64,000 nt of DNA, from NCBI GenBank assembly GCA_902798425.1, contig CADBWR010000008.1, positions 182,238 through 246,237 on the forward strand, written 5' to 3'. The translations under genes and the position numbers were made by a program. The stretch is from an uncultured Bacteroidales bacterium. GTDB lineage: Bacteria; Bacteroidota; Bacteroidia; Bacteroidales; Bacteroidaceae. Shown piece by piece: positions 25,278 to 33,458 of the stretch (its first letter is position 1; each line of letters starts with the position of its first letter). The notes beneath the pieces are model-generated. The model had not been told where the DNA came from and did not search any database. It worked only from the letters and a program-made list of their open reading frames with translations.

Positions 25278-27356
25278 ATGAAATTCAGTATCGTAACAAC
25301 AGACAAACAGCAAACAACCCACCTGTCGGTCAAGACCGCAGCGTGGTTCTTCGAACGCATCCTGACGGACACAAAAGCAGAGACGATAGGCAAGCTACGG
25401 CAGTATATTGCCACCATCGGCGATACGGGCGACTACGAACAAACCAATCCTGTGGCGCGCGTCTATCCCTTGGTAGAACTGTCGAAGTCGGAGAATGGCA
25501 ACATAGAGGTGGTAGCCTTTAACAACATGGTGGTGCTGCACGTCCCGGACCTGCTGCGCGAGGGCGATGTCGAGGCTGTCAAACAGGCTGCCAAGATGTT
25601 GCCCATGACTTATGCTGCCTTGATGGGTGCCGACGGCCGCAGCGTGGAAATCCTGGTGGCCATAGCCTCTCACGACATCCGACCCACTACCGAGGCGGAG
25701 ATGGACCGATTCTGCAAGATGGCCTACGAATCGGCCTTCCATGTCTACGGAGGCATACTGCCCAAACCCATCGAGCGACAGCCGATGGCGGCCCGCTACA
25801 ATTTCCGGATGACACTCGACAGTCAGCCGTATGTCAATCCTCAGGCTACGCCCCTGCAAATTGCTGTCAGTCAGCTGTTTCCTGCTGTTGGCGGTGATAC
25901 GGAACAGCACGACCAGCGGGAGTCCGACATGGACCTCTATGCGGTCTATGAGCAGATGTACGAAAGGGCTGTCGAGGAGGCACAGAACGATGTCGATGGC
26001 CAACCTGTCCAGCAGTGCTATGAGGCTTATCTCACCGCCTTGTTCCGCCACCTCTGTCTGATGGGAGTGCCCGAGGAAGAGGCTTTCCTGCATGTCCACA
26101 ACCATCACTTCCGCAAGGTGGGTTACGATGTCGACGTGGTGCGCTCCATCTTGTCGGCAGTCTATGCGGAGGAACGTCCGCGCCACCACCAGGAGACCAC
26201 GGTCAGTCAGGATGCGCGACGCCTCATCAACTTCCTGACCACTCGTTATGTGTTCCGCTACAACACGGTGCTGGGATATGTGCAGTATCGTCCTAACAAT
26301 ACCTGGACAACCGACTGGCAGCCCTGTGACGAGATAGCCATCAACGGAATGTCGCTGGAGGCTCGTCTTGCCGGCCACGATGTCCGCGACAAGGATGTCC
26401 GCCGTTATGTACATTCCAACAATATTCCCGAATGTGACCCCGTGGCTGACTTTCTGTTCCGTGTCTCTGACAAGTGGGACGGCAAGACCGACCATATCGG
26501 TATGCTGGCGCGCTGTATACACTGTGACCTGCCGCAATGGGAACAGTGGTTCCGCAAGTGGTTCCTGGCGATGGTGGCACAGTGGCTGTTTCCCAACCAG
26601 GAATACGGCAATGCCATCGTTCCCCTGCTTATCTCGCCGCAGGGCGACGGCAAGACGTCGTTCTGTCGCATGATACTGCCCAAGGAACTCAACTGGGGAT
26701 TCCTGGAAAACCTCGACGTCAGCGAGAAGCGCCAGACGCTGCAGGCCATGCACCACTTCCTGCTCATCAACCTCGACGAGTTCAACCAGATTAGTCCGAA
26801 GACGCAGCAGGGCTTCCTGAAGAATGTCATCCAGCTGCCTAACGTGAAAATCAAGCGCCCCTACGGCAAGCATGTCGAGGAGTTCCAGCGCTTCGCCTCC
26901 TTCATTGCCACCACCAACGAGTTCGAAGTGCTCAGCGACCCTACGGGCAACCGCCGCTTCATTTGTGTACAGCTGACGGCGCCCGTCGACACTAACTACA
27001 AGCCCAACTACGAAGCCCTCTACGGTCAGGCCTACACCCTCATCAGTAAGCACAAGGAACAGTGGTGGTTCACCCCTGAAGAGGTGAAGGCGGTCATGGA
27101 GCACAACCACAAGTACGAGCAGATCCCTCCCGCCATCCTGTACTTCAAGGAGTACTACGACATCGTCTCCGACGAGTCCGAGGGCGAGTGGCTCTTGACG
27201 ACCACCATCTACGACTTCCTCCGCAGCCTTCCCGGCAGCCACCTCCCCGCGGATGGCGCCGCCGTCTTCGGCCGCTACCTCCGCCACCTCCCAGGTCTCC
27301 GCCACGACCGCATCTCTGCCGGCAGCATCCACCTCGTCCGCAAAAAGAAAAAATAA
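25278..27356 (+). CDS. VirE-family primase-helicase with BT4734-like N-terminus
   Basis: 692 residues from ATG 25278 (MKFSIVTTDKQQ); the frame runs 51 nt further up but into repeat DNA. The N-terminal region (1-about 190) matches the BT4734/BF3469 domain placed with archaeo-eukaryotic primases (YPLVELSKSENGNIEVVAFNNMVVLHV). The C-terminal VirE domain has Walker A SPQGDGKTSF near 453, Walker B FLLINLDEFNQ, the sensor FASFIATTNEFE and the NRRFICVQL arginine region. The architecture fits replication or plasmid-phage type DNA priming. The gene is clearly richer in G and C than everything downstream, so it is not part of the AT-rich island. A 662-codon frame on the opposite strand is a shadow. Confidence 0.88.
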   Translation: MKFSIVTTDKQQTTHLSVKTAAWFFERILTDTKAETIGKLRQYIATIGDTGDYEQTNPVARVYPLVELSKSENGNIEVVAFNNMVVLHVPDLLREGDVEAVKQAAKMLPMTYAALMGADGRSVEILVAIASHDIRPTTEAEMDRFCKMAYESAFHVYGGILPKPIERQPMAARYNFRMTLDSQPYVNPQATPLQIAVSQLFPAVGGDTEQHDQRESDMDLYAVYEQMYERAVEEAQNDVDGQPVQQCYEAYLTALFRHLCLMGVPEEEAFLHVHNHHFRKVGYDVDVVRSILSAVYAEERPRHHQETTVSQDARRLINFLTTRYVFRYNTVLGYVQYRPNNTWTTDWQPCDEIAINGMSLEARLAGHDVRDKDVRRYVHSNNIPECDPVADFLFRVSDKWDGKTDHIGMLARCIHCDLPQWEQWFRKWFLAMVAQWLFPNQEYGNAIVPLLISPQGDGKTSFCRMILPKELNWGFLENLDVSEKRQTLQAMHHFLLINLDEFNQISPKTQQGFLKNVIQLPNVKIKRPYGKHVEEFQRFASFIATTNEFEVLSDPTGNRRFICVQLTAPVDTNYKPNYEALYGQAYTLISKHKEQWWFTPEEVKAVMEHNHKYEQIPPAILYFKEYYDIVSDESEGEWLLTTTIYDFLRSLPGSHLPADGAAVFGRYLRHLPGLRHDRISAGSIHLVRKKKK

Positions 27357-27411
27357 GAAATCGACTTCCCCAAAACACCGCAATAATGTGTTTTACTAAA
27401 AAAACATGTAC

Positions 27412-27543
27412 AAATTGTACATAATTCAAAAAAAACTTCGTACCTTTGCAAAAGATTATGGCTGTAACTGGAATTATTTTCCGAGCGGCTCGGTAGGTGC
27501 CCTGCACAAACCGAGTGGCTCTGCCGTACCTGACCGCAATGTG
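27412..27543. repeat. 132-bp island repeat, copy 1 (promoter plus GC-rich hairpins)
   Basis: About 95% identical to 44943-45072. It starts AAATTGTACATAATTC, holds an exact -7 box TACCTTTG (27441-27448), then GATTATGGCTGTAACTGGAA and a GC-rich part with CCGAGCGGCTCGG (a 5-bp hairpin) and ACCGAGTGGCTCTGCCG, ending ACCGCAATGTG. A one-base indel between the copies breaks any shared small protein, so a transcribed RNA or a mobile-element end is more likely than a peptide gene. The rest of the 27357-27673 gap contains the GxxExxY flanking repeat. Confidence 0.9.
27414..27448 (+). promoter_or_regulatory. Promoter inside island repeat copy 1
   Basis: TACCTTTG at 27441-27448 with ATTG at 27414-27417 (23-nt gap). 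The same arrangement exists at 44945-44978 in copy 2. It would transcribe the hairpin part of the repeat to the right. Confidence 0.55.
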
Positions 27544-27573
27544 CCCCTGCCACCCGAAAACACCATTTCAGTT

Positions 27574-27666
27574 AAACATCTAAAGACACGAAAGGAACGA
27601 ATGTAGCTGATAAGTTGATATTTACATGGATTTTTAGCGTCTTTCGAGTATTTCGATGTAGATAAA
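27574..27666. repeat. Left flanking repeat of the GxxExxY gene
   Basis: AACATCTAAA followed by GAATGTAGCTGATAAGTTG and, further on, GTCTTTCGAGTATTTCGATG. Related segments in the same order lie after the gene at 28044-28102 and 28209-28236. Confidence 0.65.
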
Positions 27667-27673
27667 TTAAGTT

Positions 27674-28045
27674 ATGCTGTTATACCCTGAGGAGTCATAC
27701 AAGATAACAGGTGCCATTTACGAGGTTCACAAAGAATTAGGTCCTGGGCTTTTGGAAAAGGTTTACCAAGAAGCCCTCGAAAAGGAACTAAAACTTCAGG
27801 GTATTCCTTTTGAGCGTGAAAAAAGCTTCACCATTATGTATAAAGGTGAAGAGCTTGAACAGAAGTATATTGCCGACTTTGTATGTTACAACAAGATTGT
27901 TGTAGAACTAAAAGCGGTCGATGAACTTCTTCCAGTTCACCAAGCACAAGTCATTAACTATTTAGCCATTACAGGCTATAAGTTAGGACTGCTTGTGAAC
28001 TTCAACGCCCAAAAAGTTAAACCAGAGAGAATAGTAAGGTATTAA
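27674..28045 (+). CDS. GxxExxY protein
   Basis: 123 residues, the usual length of this family. The naming motif is present as GLLEKVY (Gly 25, Glu 28, Tyr 31) in HKELGPGLLEKVYQEAL, followed by REKSFTIMYKGEELEQKYIADFVCYNKIVVELKAV, which has the D-x(n)-ExK layout of PD-(D/E)xK-like folds (ADF...VELK). The last part GYKLGLLVNFNAQKVKPERIV is typical. The function is not established; similar genes are found as stray cassettes and in rRNA intervening sequences. Direct repeats on both sides suggest it moved as a unit. Confidence 0.9.
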   Translation: MLLYPEESYKITGAIYEVHKELGPGLLEKVYQEALEKELKLQGIPFEREKSFTIMYKGEELEQKYIADFVCYNKIVVELKAVDELLPVHQAQVINYLAITGYKLGLLVNFNAQKVKPERIVRY

Positions 28046-28236
28046 CATCTAAAAACTCTAAAAACTCTAAAAGGATGTAGATGATAAGTTGTATTTGTTA
28101 TGAAGTACTTCTGAAAGTTCATTTTCAAGATACTTCACAATAAATCCAACCTTTGTTCTAAACAAAGCAATCATAGCCGTGATTGTCATCTACTATCAAA
28201 ATTTAGTTTCTTTAGTGTCTTTCGATGTAGTAAAGA
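28044..28236. repeat. Right flanking repeat of the GxxExxY gene
   Basis: AACATCTAAAA and GGATGTAGATGATAAGTTG (28044-28102), then TTTAGTGTCTTTCGATGTAG at 28211-28230, parallel to the left flank. Two tandem AAACTCTAAA units lie within it. Nothing else was seen in the 28046-28291 gap. Confidence 0.65.
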
Positions 28237-28291
28237 GTATGACAGTCCCTCTGATCTAAAAAGTAATAACGACAATATAAAAGATGACAAT

Positions 28292-28591
28292 ATGTGTACA
28301 GTAAGTGTTAAGGTGAACGAGGCATTGCTTCGTGGCATGCGACCGGAGCTGAACTCCACGGCAGCTATCCGTCAGTGGGCACAGCAGCAGATTGACTTGT
28401 GTATTCAGCAGATGGAGACAGAGCTGGGACGGAATGAGTCGCAGGAAGATTTGTGGCATGCTATTGAGCAAGACGAGGATTTGCTGCTTAAACCATCGGA
28501 GATTGTGGATGATGGTGGTGAGGCTATAGATCTTGAGACTTTCAGAGCCGACTTACATAGGATGGTAGACGAGGTGTACGCAGAGCCATGA
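28292..28591 (+). CDS. Putative antitoxin of a RelE/ParE-type pair
   Basis: 99 residues, acidic, with a short N-terminal strand (MCTVSVKVNEALLRGM) that could form a ribbon-helix-helix dimer with the next helix (NSTAAIRQWAQQQIDLCIQQMETEL). The C-terminal half is acidic (EQDEDLLLKPSEIVDDGGEAIDLETFRADL) as expected for a toxin-wrapping tail. Its stop overlaps the next start (ATGA at 28588-28591). The call rests mainly on this coupling and on the downstream toxin. Confidence 0.65.
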   Translation: MCTVSVKVNEALLRGMRPELNSTAAIRQWAQQQIDLCIQQMETELGRNESQEDLWHAIEQDEDLLLKPSEIVDDGGEAIDLETFRADLHRMVDEVYAEP

Positions 28592-28911
28592 TGAAGTATC
28601 GTTACAAGATTAAGCCTTTGGCGCAGCGTAAGATACGCTCTTTCTACTATAACGTGGCAAAAAAGTATAAACATACTTATTCCAAGTGGTTGATGTATAA
28701 GAATATCGATGATGCTGTCGATGCGATGTTTCAGATAGAGCGCACCCTCCTCCGCCGAGAGCCAACCATCTCCCAATGGGAAGGCTACCACATGGCTAAT
28801 ACCGACACGTGGTACTTCGCCTACACAATCGAAGGCGACACCATCACAATAGTTGATGCCTGCCATGCACAAAATATGCACGAAGAATTTCCAGAAGTTA
28901 GAAAAAGGTAA
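28588..28911 (+). CDS. RelE/ParE-like toxin
   Basis: 107 residues, basic. The RelE/ParE layout is visible: a YKIKPLAQRKIRSFYYNVAKKY start (strand then helix with basic residues), a helix-turn region with IDDAVDAMFQIERTLLRREP, and the terminal strands WYFAYTIEGDTITIVDACHAQNMH. RelE-family toxins cut mRNA at the ribosome while ParE poisons gyrase; the sequence does not decide which. It is coupled by ATGA to its putative antitoxin. A REP-like 17-mer follows at 28930. Confidence 0.75.
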   Translation: MMKYRYKIKPLAQRKIRSFYYNVAKKYKHTYSKWLMYKNIDDAVDAMFQIERTLLRREPTISQWEGYHMANTDTWYFAYTIEGDTITIVDACHAQNMHEEFPEVRKR

Positions 28912-28929
28912 AAGACAATCCAAGGTGAT

Positions 28930-28946
28930 ACCTGTCCCTTGTCATA
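28930..28946. repeat. REP-like 17-mer ACCTGTCCCTTGTCATA, copy 1
   Basis: Identical to 39650-39666, which lies at the 3' end of a RAYT gene. Related GTCCCCTGTCATA lies at 45081-45093 and AACCGTCCCGCTGATTCA at 46427-46444. Confidence 0.7.
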
Positions 28947-29005
28947 CTGCTTCATAAGGACTATGAGAGTTTTCCTAATCATTGTTTGAATTAAACAAAT
29001 AATCT

Positions 29006-30427
29006 ATGGCAAATGAAATAGTACAAACGAAAACCAATTATCCTCAGACTCTAACTAGGTTTGAGGAATCAATAATTTCGTTTCTCGGTGAACGTAATCT
29101 TCCTAATAAGAAGATTTTTTCAGATGTTAATGAGCGCATTACAATATTTCAGAATGTAGACCATGTCCTTTCTAAGGTTGAGCCTGAACTATGCCAGAAG
29201 TCTGTTTATTTGTCCAAGTTTCTAGCGGCTGGAGCTGCAGGTCTTTTTGATGCCTCGCTAAACTATTTATGGGATGAGACTATAATGCAGTTGAGAGCTC
29301 GAATAGCACAGTTCGACCTAGAATATTTCTATGATAATGCAGTTGGAGGTGATAAGCGAAGACAGTTTAGTACTGTAGAAGATTTGATGAAATTACAAGA
29401 TAGCGAGTTAATTAAAGGAGCGCGTAATATAGAATTGATATCTGATGTTGGTTATCAACATCTTGCTTATATTAATTATATGAGGAATTGGGCCAGTGCA
29501 GCCCATCCCAACCAGACCGAGATTTCAGGACTTCAGTTGCTTTCATGGTTAGAAACCTGTATTAAAGAGGTAATATCATTGCCAATTCCTGGTGGAGTAG
29601 CAAGAATAAAGAAACTTCTTGGGAATATTCGTACGACCACAATATCTCAGGAAGATGCTAAGGAAACTGGTTTGACATTTGCAGAACTGACACAAGAACA
29701 GGCAAATAGTTTAAGTTTGGCATTGTTTGGTATCTATACAAAAACAGATACTGATGAGCCGACAAGACAGAATGTAAGGAATCTGCTTCCTTATTTGTGG
29801 GGATATGTAGATGAAGAAACAAAGTCATCCTTTGGTATAAAATACGGCTATTTCACTGCCAACGGAGAGAATAATTCTAAGCAATTTGCAAAAGAATTTC
29901 TTGAAATGGTTGACGGTAGTGTGTATATTCCTGATAATCTTCGTATTGTAGATATTGAAAAGGCAATAACTAATCTACTTAATGCTCATAGAGGGTACAA
30001 CAACTTCTATAACGAAGAACCATGGGCCAAGCATCTACGAACGATGGTAGGTAATCCTGTTAAAGTTCCTTCAGGCATTAATAAGAAATATGTACTTGCT
30101 ATTGTTGAGGTATATATTACAAATGGTTGCGGAGTATGTTGGGATGCTGAGCCAATATATGTTGATTTGATTAATAATTTTACAAGCCTGCAAGCCACAA
30201 TGGCAATGCTATCTTTGAAAATACCTTCTATTAAAAGTAACCTCCAATTCTCTCTATGCCAAAAGAAGTATAAAGAGATGTTAACTACGGTTAGAGAAAA
30301 GATTACCAATTCTACTACAGTGAGTTTGTTGGATGATATCCTTAATTATGGCGGACCATTGTCAAAGATAGAGTATGATGGTAGAATAGGTGCTGCTTTA
30401 AAAAACTTTGATCAATTTTTAAAATAG
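29006..30427 (+). CDS. HEPN-like hypothetical protein (possible abortive infection)
   Basis: 473 residues, no signal peptide or membrane helix. Near the middle, YINYMRNWASAAH contains Arg 160 and His 167 with six residues between them, in a helix followed by LQLLSWLETCIKEVI. This is the R-x(4-6)-H pattern and helical setting of HEPN RNases such as Abi C-terminal domains. The rest is not recognised; a second helical domain (about 300-470) includes NNFYNEEPWAKHLRT and ends LLDDILNYGGPLSKIEYDGRIGAAL. The AbiC-like membrane gene follows after 51 nt, so the two could work together. The RNase assignment is inference from one motif. Confidence 0.55.
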   Translation: MANEIVQTKTNYPQTLTRFEESIISFLGERNLPNKKIFSDVNERITIFQNVDHVLSKVEPELCQKSVYLSKFLAAGAAGLFDASLNYLWDETIMQLRARIAQFDLEYFYDNAVGGDKRRQFSTVEDLMKLQDSELIKGARNIELISDVGYQHLAYINYMRNWASAAHPNQTEISGLQLLSWLETCIKEVISLPIPGGVARIKKLLGNIRTTTISQEDAKETGLTFAELTQEQANSLSLALFGIYTKTDTDEPTRQNVRNLLPYLWGYVDEETKSSFGIKYGYFTANGENNSKQFAKEFLEMVDGSVYIPDNLRIVDIEKAITNLLNAHRGYNNFYNEEPWAKHLRTMVGNPVKVPSGINKKYVLAIVEVYITNGCGVCWDAEPIYVDLINNFTSLQATMAMLSLKIPSIKSNLQFSLCQKKYKEMLTTVREKITNSTTVSLLDDILNYGGPLSKIEYDGRIGAALKNFDQFLK

Positions 30428-30478
30428 ATATCTTATCATTGATAGAATTGCATTGTTTCTCTATACTTAAACACTGAC

Positions 30479-31255
30479 ATGAAGACAAAAGATACTTTTG
30501 ATATGTGGTTTTGGCTCAGTTTAATTATATTTGCAGTTATTATAGTAGGTATATGTTTCTTGCCATCATTGCTTACGAAGCCGGGACAATTAGATTTTAG
30601 TGAAACAGGGCAAATTGGTGATACGATAGGTGGAATTCTAAGCCCTTTTGTAGCTATAGCTGCAGCTATACTTACATTTATCGCATTTTGGGTTCAGTTT
30701 AAGGCCAATATACAACAGCGCCATGATATAGCCATAGAACGTTTTGAAAGTAATCTATTTGAGATGATACATGTTCAGCAAGATATCGTAAATGGTTTAT
30801 TGCTGCAGAATGTAGATGGCAAGGGGAATATAATCCGCTCAGAAAAAGGACGTGATGTTTTTCAGTTCGCTTATGAGGATATGCCTCAGATAATAAAGGT
30901 AGGAGATGTAAAGCGTCGTTTGACATTGAAAAATGCATTGAGTCTCTCAGATGATGTAAAGCATACTCTGTCCACACTGCCAGATTTATGGTTCCTTGAC
31001 CATTACTTTAGACATCTTTACAGAATCTTTAAATATATAGACGATGCAAATATAGATATTATAGAAGAGAGGATGAAGAAAAACTATGCAGGCATAGTGA
31101 GAGCAACATTATCCCCATACGAGTTAGTGATGCTTTATTACAATGGCTTTTCTCATCCTAGATTTAAGCATCTTATGGATGAGTATAACGTTTTAGAAAA
31201 TATTCGTCCAAGCCTTCTCGCATCGATTACCGATAGTCATGAGTTTGAAAAGTGA
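30479..31255 (+). CDS. Putative phage abortive infection membrane protein (putAbiC family)
   Basis: 258 residues. Two membrane helices at about 10-30 and 53-75 (WFWLSLIIFAVIIVGICFLP, PFVAIAAAILTFIAFWV) precede a cytoplasmic domain. The family's hallmark segments are visible: FESNLFEMIHVQQDIVNG, WFLDHYFRHLYRIFKYID, and RATLSPYELVMLYYNGFSH ending with EYNVLENI. Proteins of this family are annotated as putative phage abortive infection proteins; the mechanism is not settled. It lies 51 nt after the HEPN-like gene. A 153-nt spacer with no gene I trust follows. Confidence 0.85.
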   Translation: MKTKDTFDMWFWLSLIIFAVIIVGICFLPSLLTKPGQLDFSETGQIGDTIGGILSPFVAIAAAILTFIAFWVQFKANIQQRHDIAIERFESNLFEMIHVQQDIVNGLLLQNVDGKGNIIRSEKGRDVFQFAYEDMPQIIKVGDVKRRLTLKNALSLSDDVKHTLSTLPDLWFLDHYFRHLYRIFKYIDDANIDIIEERMKKNYAGIVRATLSPYELVMLYYNGFSHPRFKHLMDEYNVLENIRPSLLASITDSHEFEK

Positions 31256-31408
31256 TTTTGATGGTGTCCAGAAGTTATCCGCTGTATCAGGCACTGTAAG
31301 CAGGTGCTTGTTGAATTTAAGGGTATAGTCAGTATGACCATCGCTCTTGTGCCAGCAGTTCTGCTCAAAGATATTGAAAACTGAAAGAACAAGTAACAAA
31401 GTTTTAAT

Positions 31409-32473
31409 ATGAAGATAACATCGTTTGAATATAGTGATTACAGTTGGGCGCTTGATAAAGTGTCCTTTGGTAATCTGAATTTGATTGTCGGTAGGAATGC
31501 TGTCGGCAAGTCGAAGACGTTGAATGCTATTGTCTTGTTTGTCAGATTCTTGAATGGCGATGTTAATGCAGCGACACCTTCACATTGGTGTAAGGTGGAG
31601 TTCGTGACAGATGATAACACGATTTTGACGTATGGCTACGATTATACAGACAATGTAATCACTGATGAAACTCTATATAGAGGCACTGATAAGATTATTT
31701 CCAGAAACAAAGAACATGCTTTTATAGGCAATACAGAGGTAAATCCTCCTGCCAATAAGTTGTGTGTCCAATCTCAGCGGGATACGAAGAACTATCCGGA
31801 GTTTGAGTCTATCATGCAGTGGGCAGAGAAGTTGAAAGGCTATTCTTTTAGTGAGTTGTCATCTTCTAAATCTATTGAAATCCCAAGTCTATTTAATGAA
31901 AAGATTACTTTCTCAGATATGTATGAGAAGATTTACCAAATAGAGGAAAAGAGGGATTTCGTAATCAACAAGATGAAAGAATTGGATTATGAGATAGACT
32001 CTATTAAACCCCTCAAGATTTCCGATAAGTTTAATATCGTGATAGTAAAAGAACATGGAGTGAATACCCCTTTGTACTCAGCCCTGTTGTCAAATGGAAT
32101 GCTCCGTGTGTTATATATCTTTGCTTATATGGCATACCTTTCTACAGAGCAGGGGGCAAGAACGTTGCTCGTGGATGATCTTGGCGAAGGTCTTGATTTC
32201 AGTAGGTCCAGCAAATTGAGTAAGATTATTTTTGATTATTGTGAGGCACATGATATCCAGTTGATTGTTACGTCAAATGATAATTTCCTGATGAATGCCG
32301 TCAATTTAGATTATTGGGTAATACTGCAGCGCGATGGAGAGCATACTACAGGAATTAGTAAGAAGACTCATCCAGACATGTTCTTGAAGTTTAAGAAGAT
32401 GGGACTGAACAATTTCGATATGCTCAGTACGGATTTCATATACAGATATCTTGAGAAAGCTAAGGAAGCATGA
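31409..32473 (+). CDS. AAA/ABC-type ATPase of a two-gene defence-like pair
   Basis: 354 residues. Walker A GRNAVGKSKT at 28-37, an ABC-signature-like LSNGMLRVLYI at about 227-237, Walker B RTLLVDDLGEGLD at 251-263 and the following strand QLIVTSND at 284-291 place it with the OLD/SMC-like AAA_15/AAA_21 ATPases. The usual H-loop His is Asn or Ser here. It lacks a TOPRIM domain itself, but the next gene overlaps it by 4 nt (ATGA 32470-32473) and encodes a TOPRIM-like protein. Split ATPase/TOPRIM pairs are known anti-phage systems (e.g. PARIS); membership in a named system is not shown. Confidence 0.8.
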   Translation: MKITSFEYSDYSWALDKVSFGNLNLIVGRNAVGKSKTLNAIVLFVRFLNGDVNAATPSHWCKVEFVTDDNTILTYGYDYTDNVITDETLYRGTDKIISRNKEHAFIGNTEVNPPANKLCVQSQRDTKNYPEFESIMQWAEKLKGYSFSELSSSKSIEIPSLFNEKITFSDMYEKIYQIEEKRDFVINKMKELDYEIDSIKPLKISDKFNIVIVKEHGVNTPLYSALLSNGMLRVLYIFAYMAYLSTEQGARTLLVDDLGEGLDFSRSSKLSKIIFDYCEAHDIQLIVTSNDNFLMNAVNLDYWVILQRDGEHTTGISKKTHPDMFLKFKKMGLNNFDMLSTDFIYRYLEKAKEA

Positions 32474-33189
32474 AAGTTGCCATATATGTAGAAGGAATTA
32501 CTGAGGCGGGCTTTGTATATCAGTTGATAGGAGAGAAATATCACTGGGACTGGACGAAGGTACAGATGGAATGTTTGAACTTAGCCCCTCGGGATGCTGC
32601 AAACGACCTTAGGGATTTTGGATCAGATGAAGCACCAGATTATTTCTTGATATATGATTCGGGGTCTGATACATCAGTCGTCTCTGATATCCGTGGTAGA
32701 TTCCAAGGTCATATGGACCAAGGCTTTGACAGGGTAGTTGGGTTAAGAGACGTGTATAGTGAAAGTTATATCGACCTGTATGGCAGATATCTTGACCAAC
32801 AGAATATAGCAGATTTTATTGAGGATATACAAGAACCACTTGATGAATTAGATAACACAGGCTTTATTCGTGTTCGGTTTGCAGTCATGGAGACTGAAGC
32901 CTGGTTGTTGGCTTTGAGTGATGTCTTTCAGAAGATAGATAATAGTTTAGATGCTGATGGCCTAATTAATAAAGCTGGTGTTGATATCAATAGTGATCCT
33001 CAGACGGCTTATTTTCATCCATACGCAAAACTGGAGGTTATCTTCAAATCGATAGGTAAAAAATATAGTAAGCATTGGCGTGAGATCAAAGAAATAGTCT
33101 TTAAGTTGCAATGGACGGACTTTGAAACGTTGTATGGTTCTGGGAAATGTCAGTCATTCAGAGAATTCTATGACTCTGTATTTATGTGA
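32470..33189 (+). CDS. TOPRIM/DUF4276-like protein partnered with the ATPase
   Basis: 239 residues. The N-terminal strand MKVAIYVEGITEAGF with Glu 8, and FLIYDSGSD with Asp 63 and Asp 67, fit the acidic sites of a TOPRIM fold. FAVMETEAWLLAL (about 138-150) resembles the conserved Glu-containing segment of DUF4276 proteins, and a helical C-terminus with KLEVIFKSIGKKYSKHWREIKEIVF follows. I infer a nuclease effector controlled by the ATPase. Start and stop codons overlap with the upstream gene, so translation is coupled. A RAYT pseudogene begins 17 nt after its stop. Confidence 0.62.
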   Translation: MKVAIYVEGITEAGFVYQLIGEKYHWDWTKVQMECLNLAPRDAANDLRDFGSDEAPDYFLIYDSGSDTSVVSDIRGRFQGHMDQGFDRVVGLRDVYSESYIDLYGRYLDQQNIADFIEDIQEPLDELDNTGFIRVRFAVMETEAWLLALSDVFQKIDNSLDADGLINKAGVDINSDPQTAYFHPYAKLEVIFKSIGKKYSKHWREIKEIVFKLQWTDFETLYGSGKCQSFREFYDSVFM

Positions 33190-33205
33190 GACTACAAATT
33201 AACCA

Positions 33206-33398
33206 ATGCCCTGTCAACCTCGACCATCTTCAGGAACGTTATGGCATAGCAGACTCCATCAAAGTTCAGGAGTTAGAAAAGGAAAAGCGAAACGAGATAA
33301 TAGTAAGTTGCTTGGAGATAGGAACAGGATTAAGACAGTTATCCCGCCTTACAGGTGTGACTTATGGAGTAATAAACAAGTTAAACAAAGGCAGATAG
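33206..33398 (+). pseudogene. RAYT (REP-associated transposase) remnant with internal deletion
   Basis: The first codons (ATG 33206, MPCQPRPSSGT) match the start of the two longer RAYT genes (MPRQSRKPSDT and MPRQPRTSSGT). The next part, in another frame, is their C-terminal helix-turn-helix (LRQLSRLTGVTYGVINKL, ending 33398). The whole catalytic middle, including the HUH motif and Tyr, is missing. The preceding AACCAATGCC is shared with the copy at 38970. Confidence 0.8.
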
Positions 33399-33458
33399 GT
33401 GATCAAGTTCCCTGATCTCCTTCAAAGATAATAGATATTACCAATAAAAAAAGAAAAA

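Noticed and set aside
25395-27383. 662-codon open frame opposite the virE gene
   Set aside because: It lies fully antisense to a well-supported VirE gene; the frame is open because of high third-position GC. The product is low-complexity and lacks any family motif.
31193-31399. Minus-strand frame in the spacer before the ATPase gene (WHKSDGHTDYTLKF)
   Set aside because: The peptide looks somewhat protein-like and could be a gene remnant, but it is short, has no start context, overlaps the putAbiC 3' end and I recognise no family.
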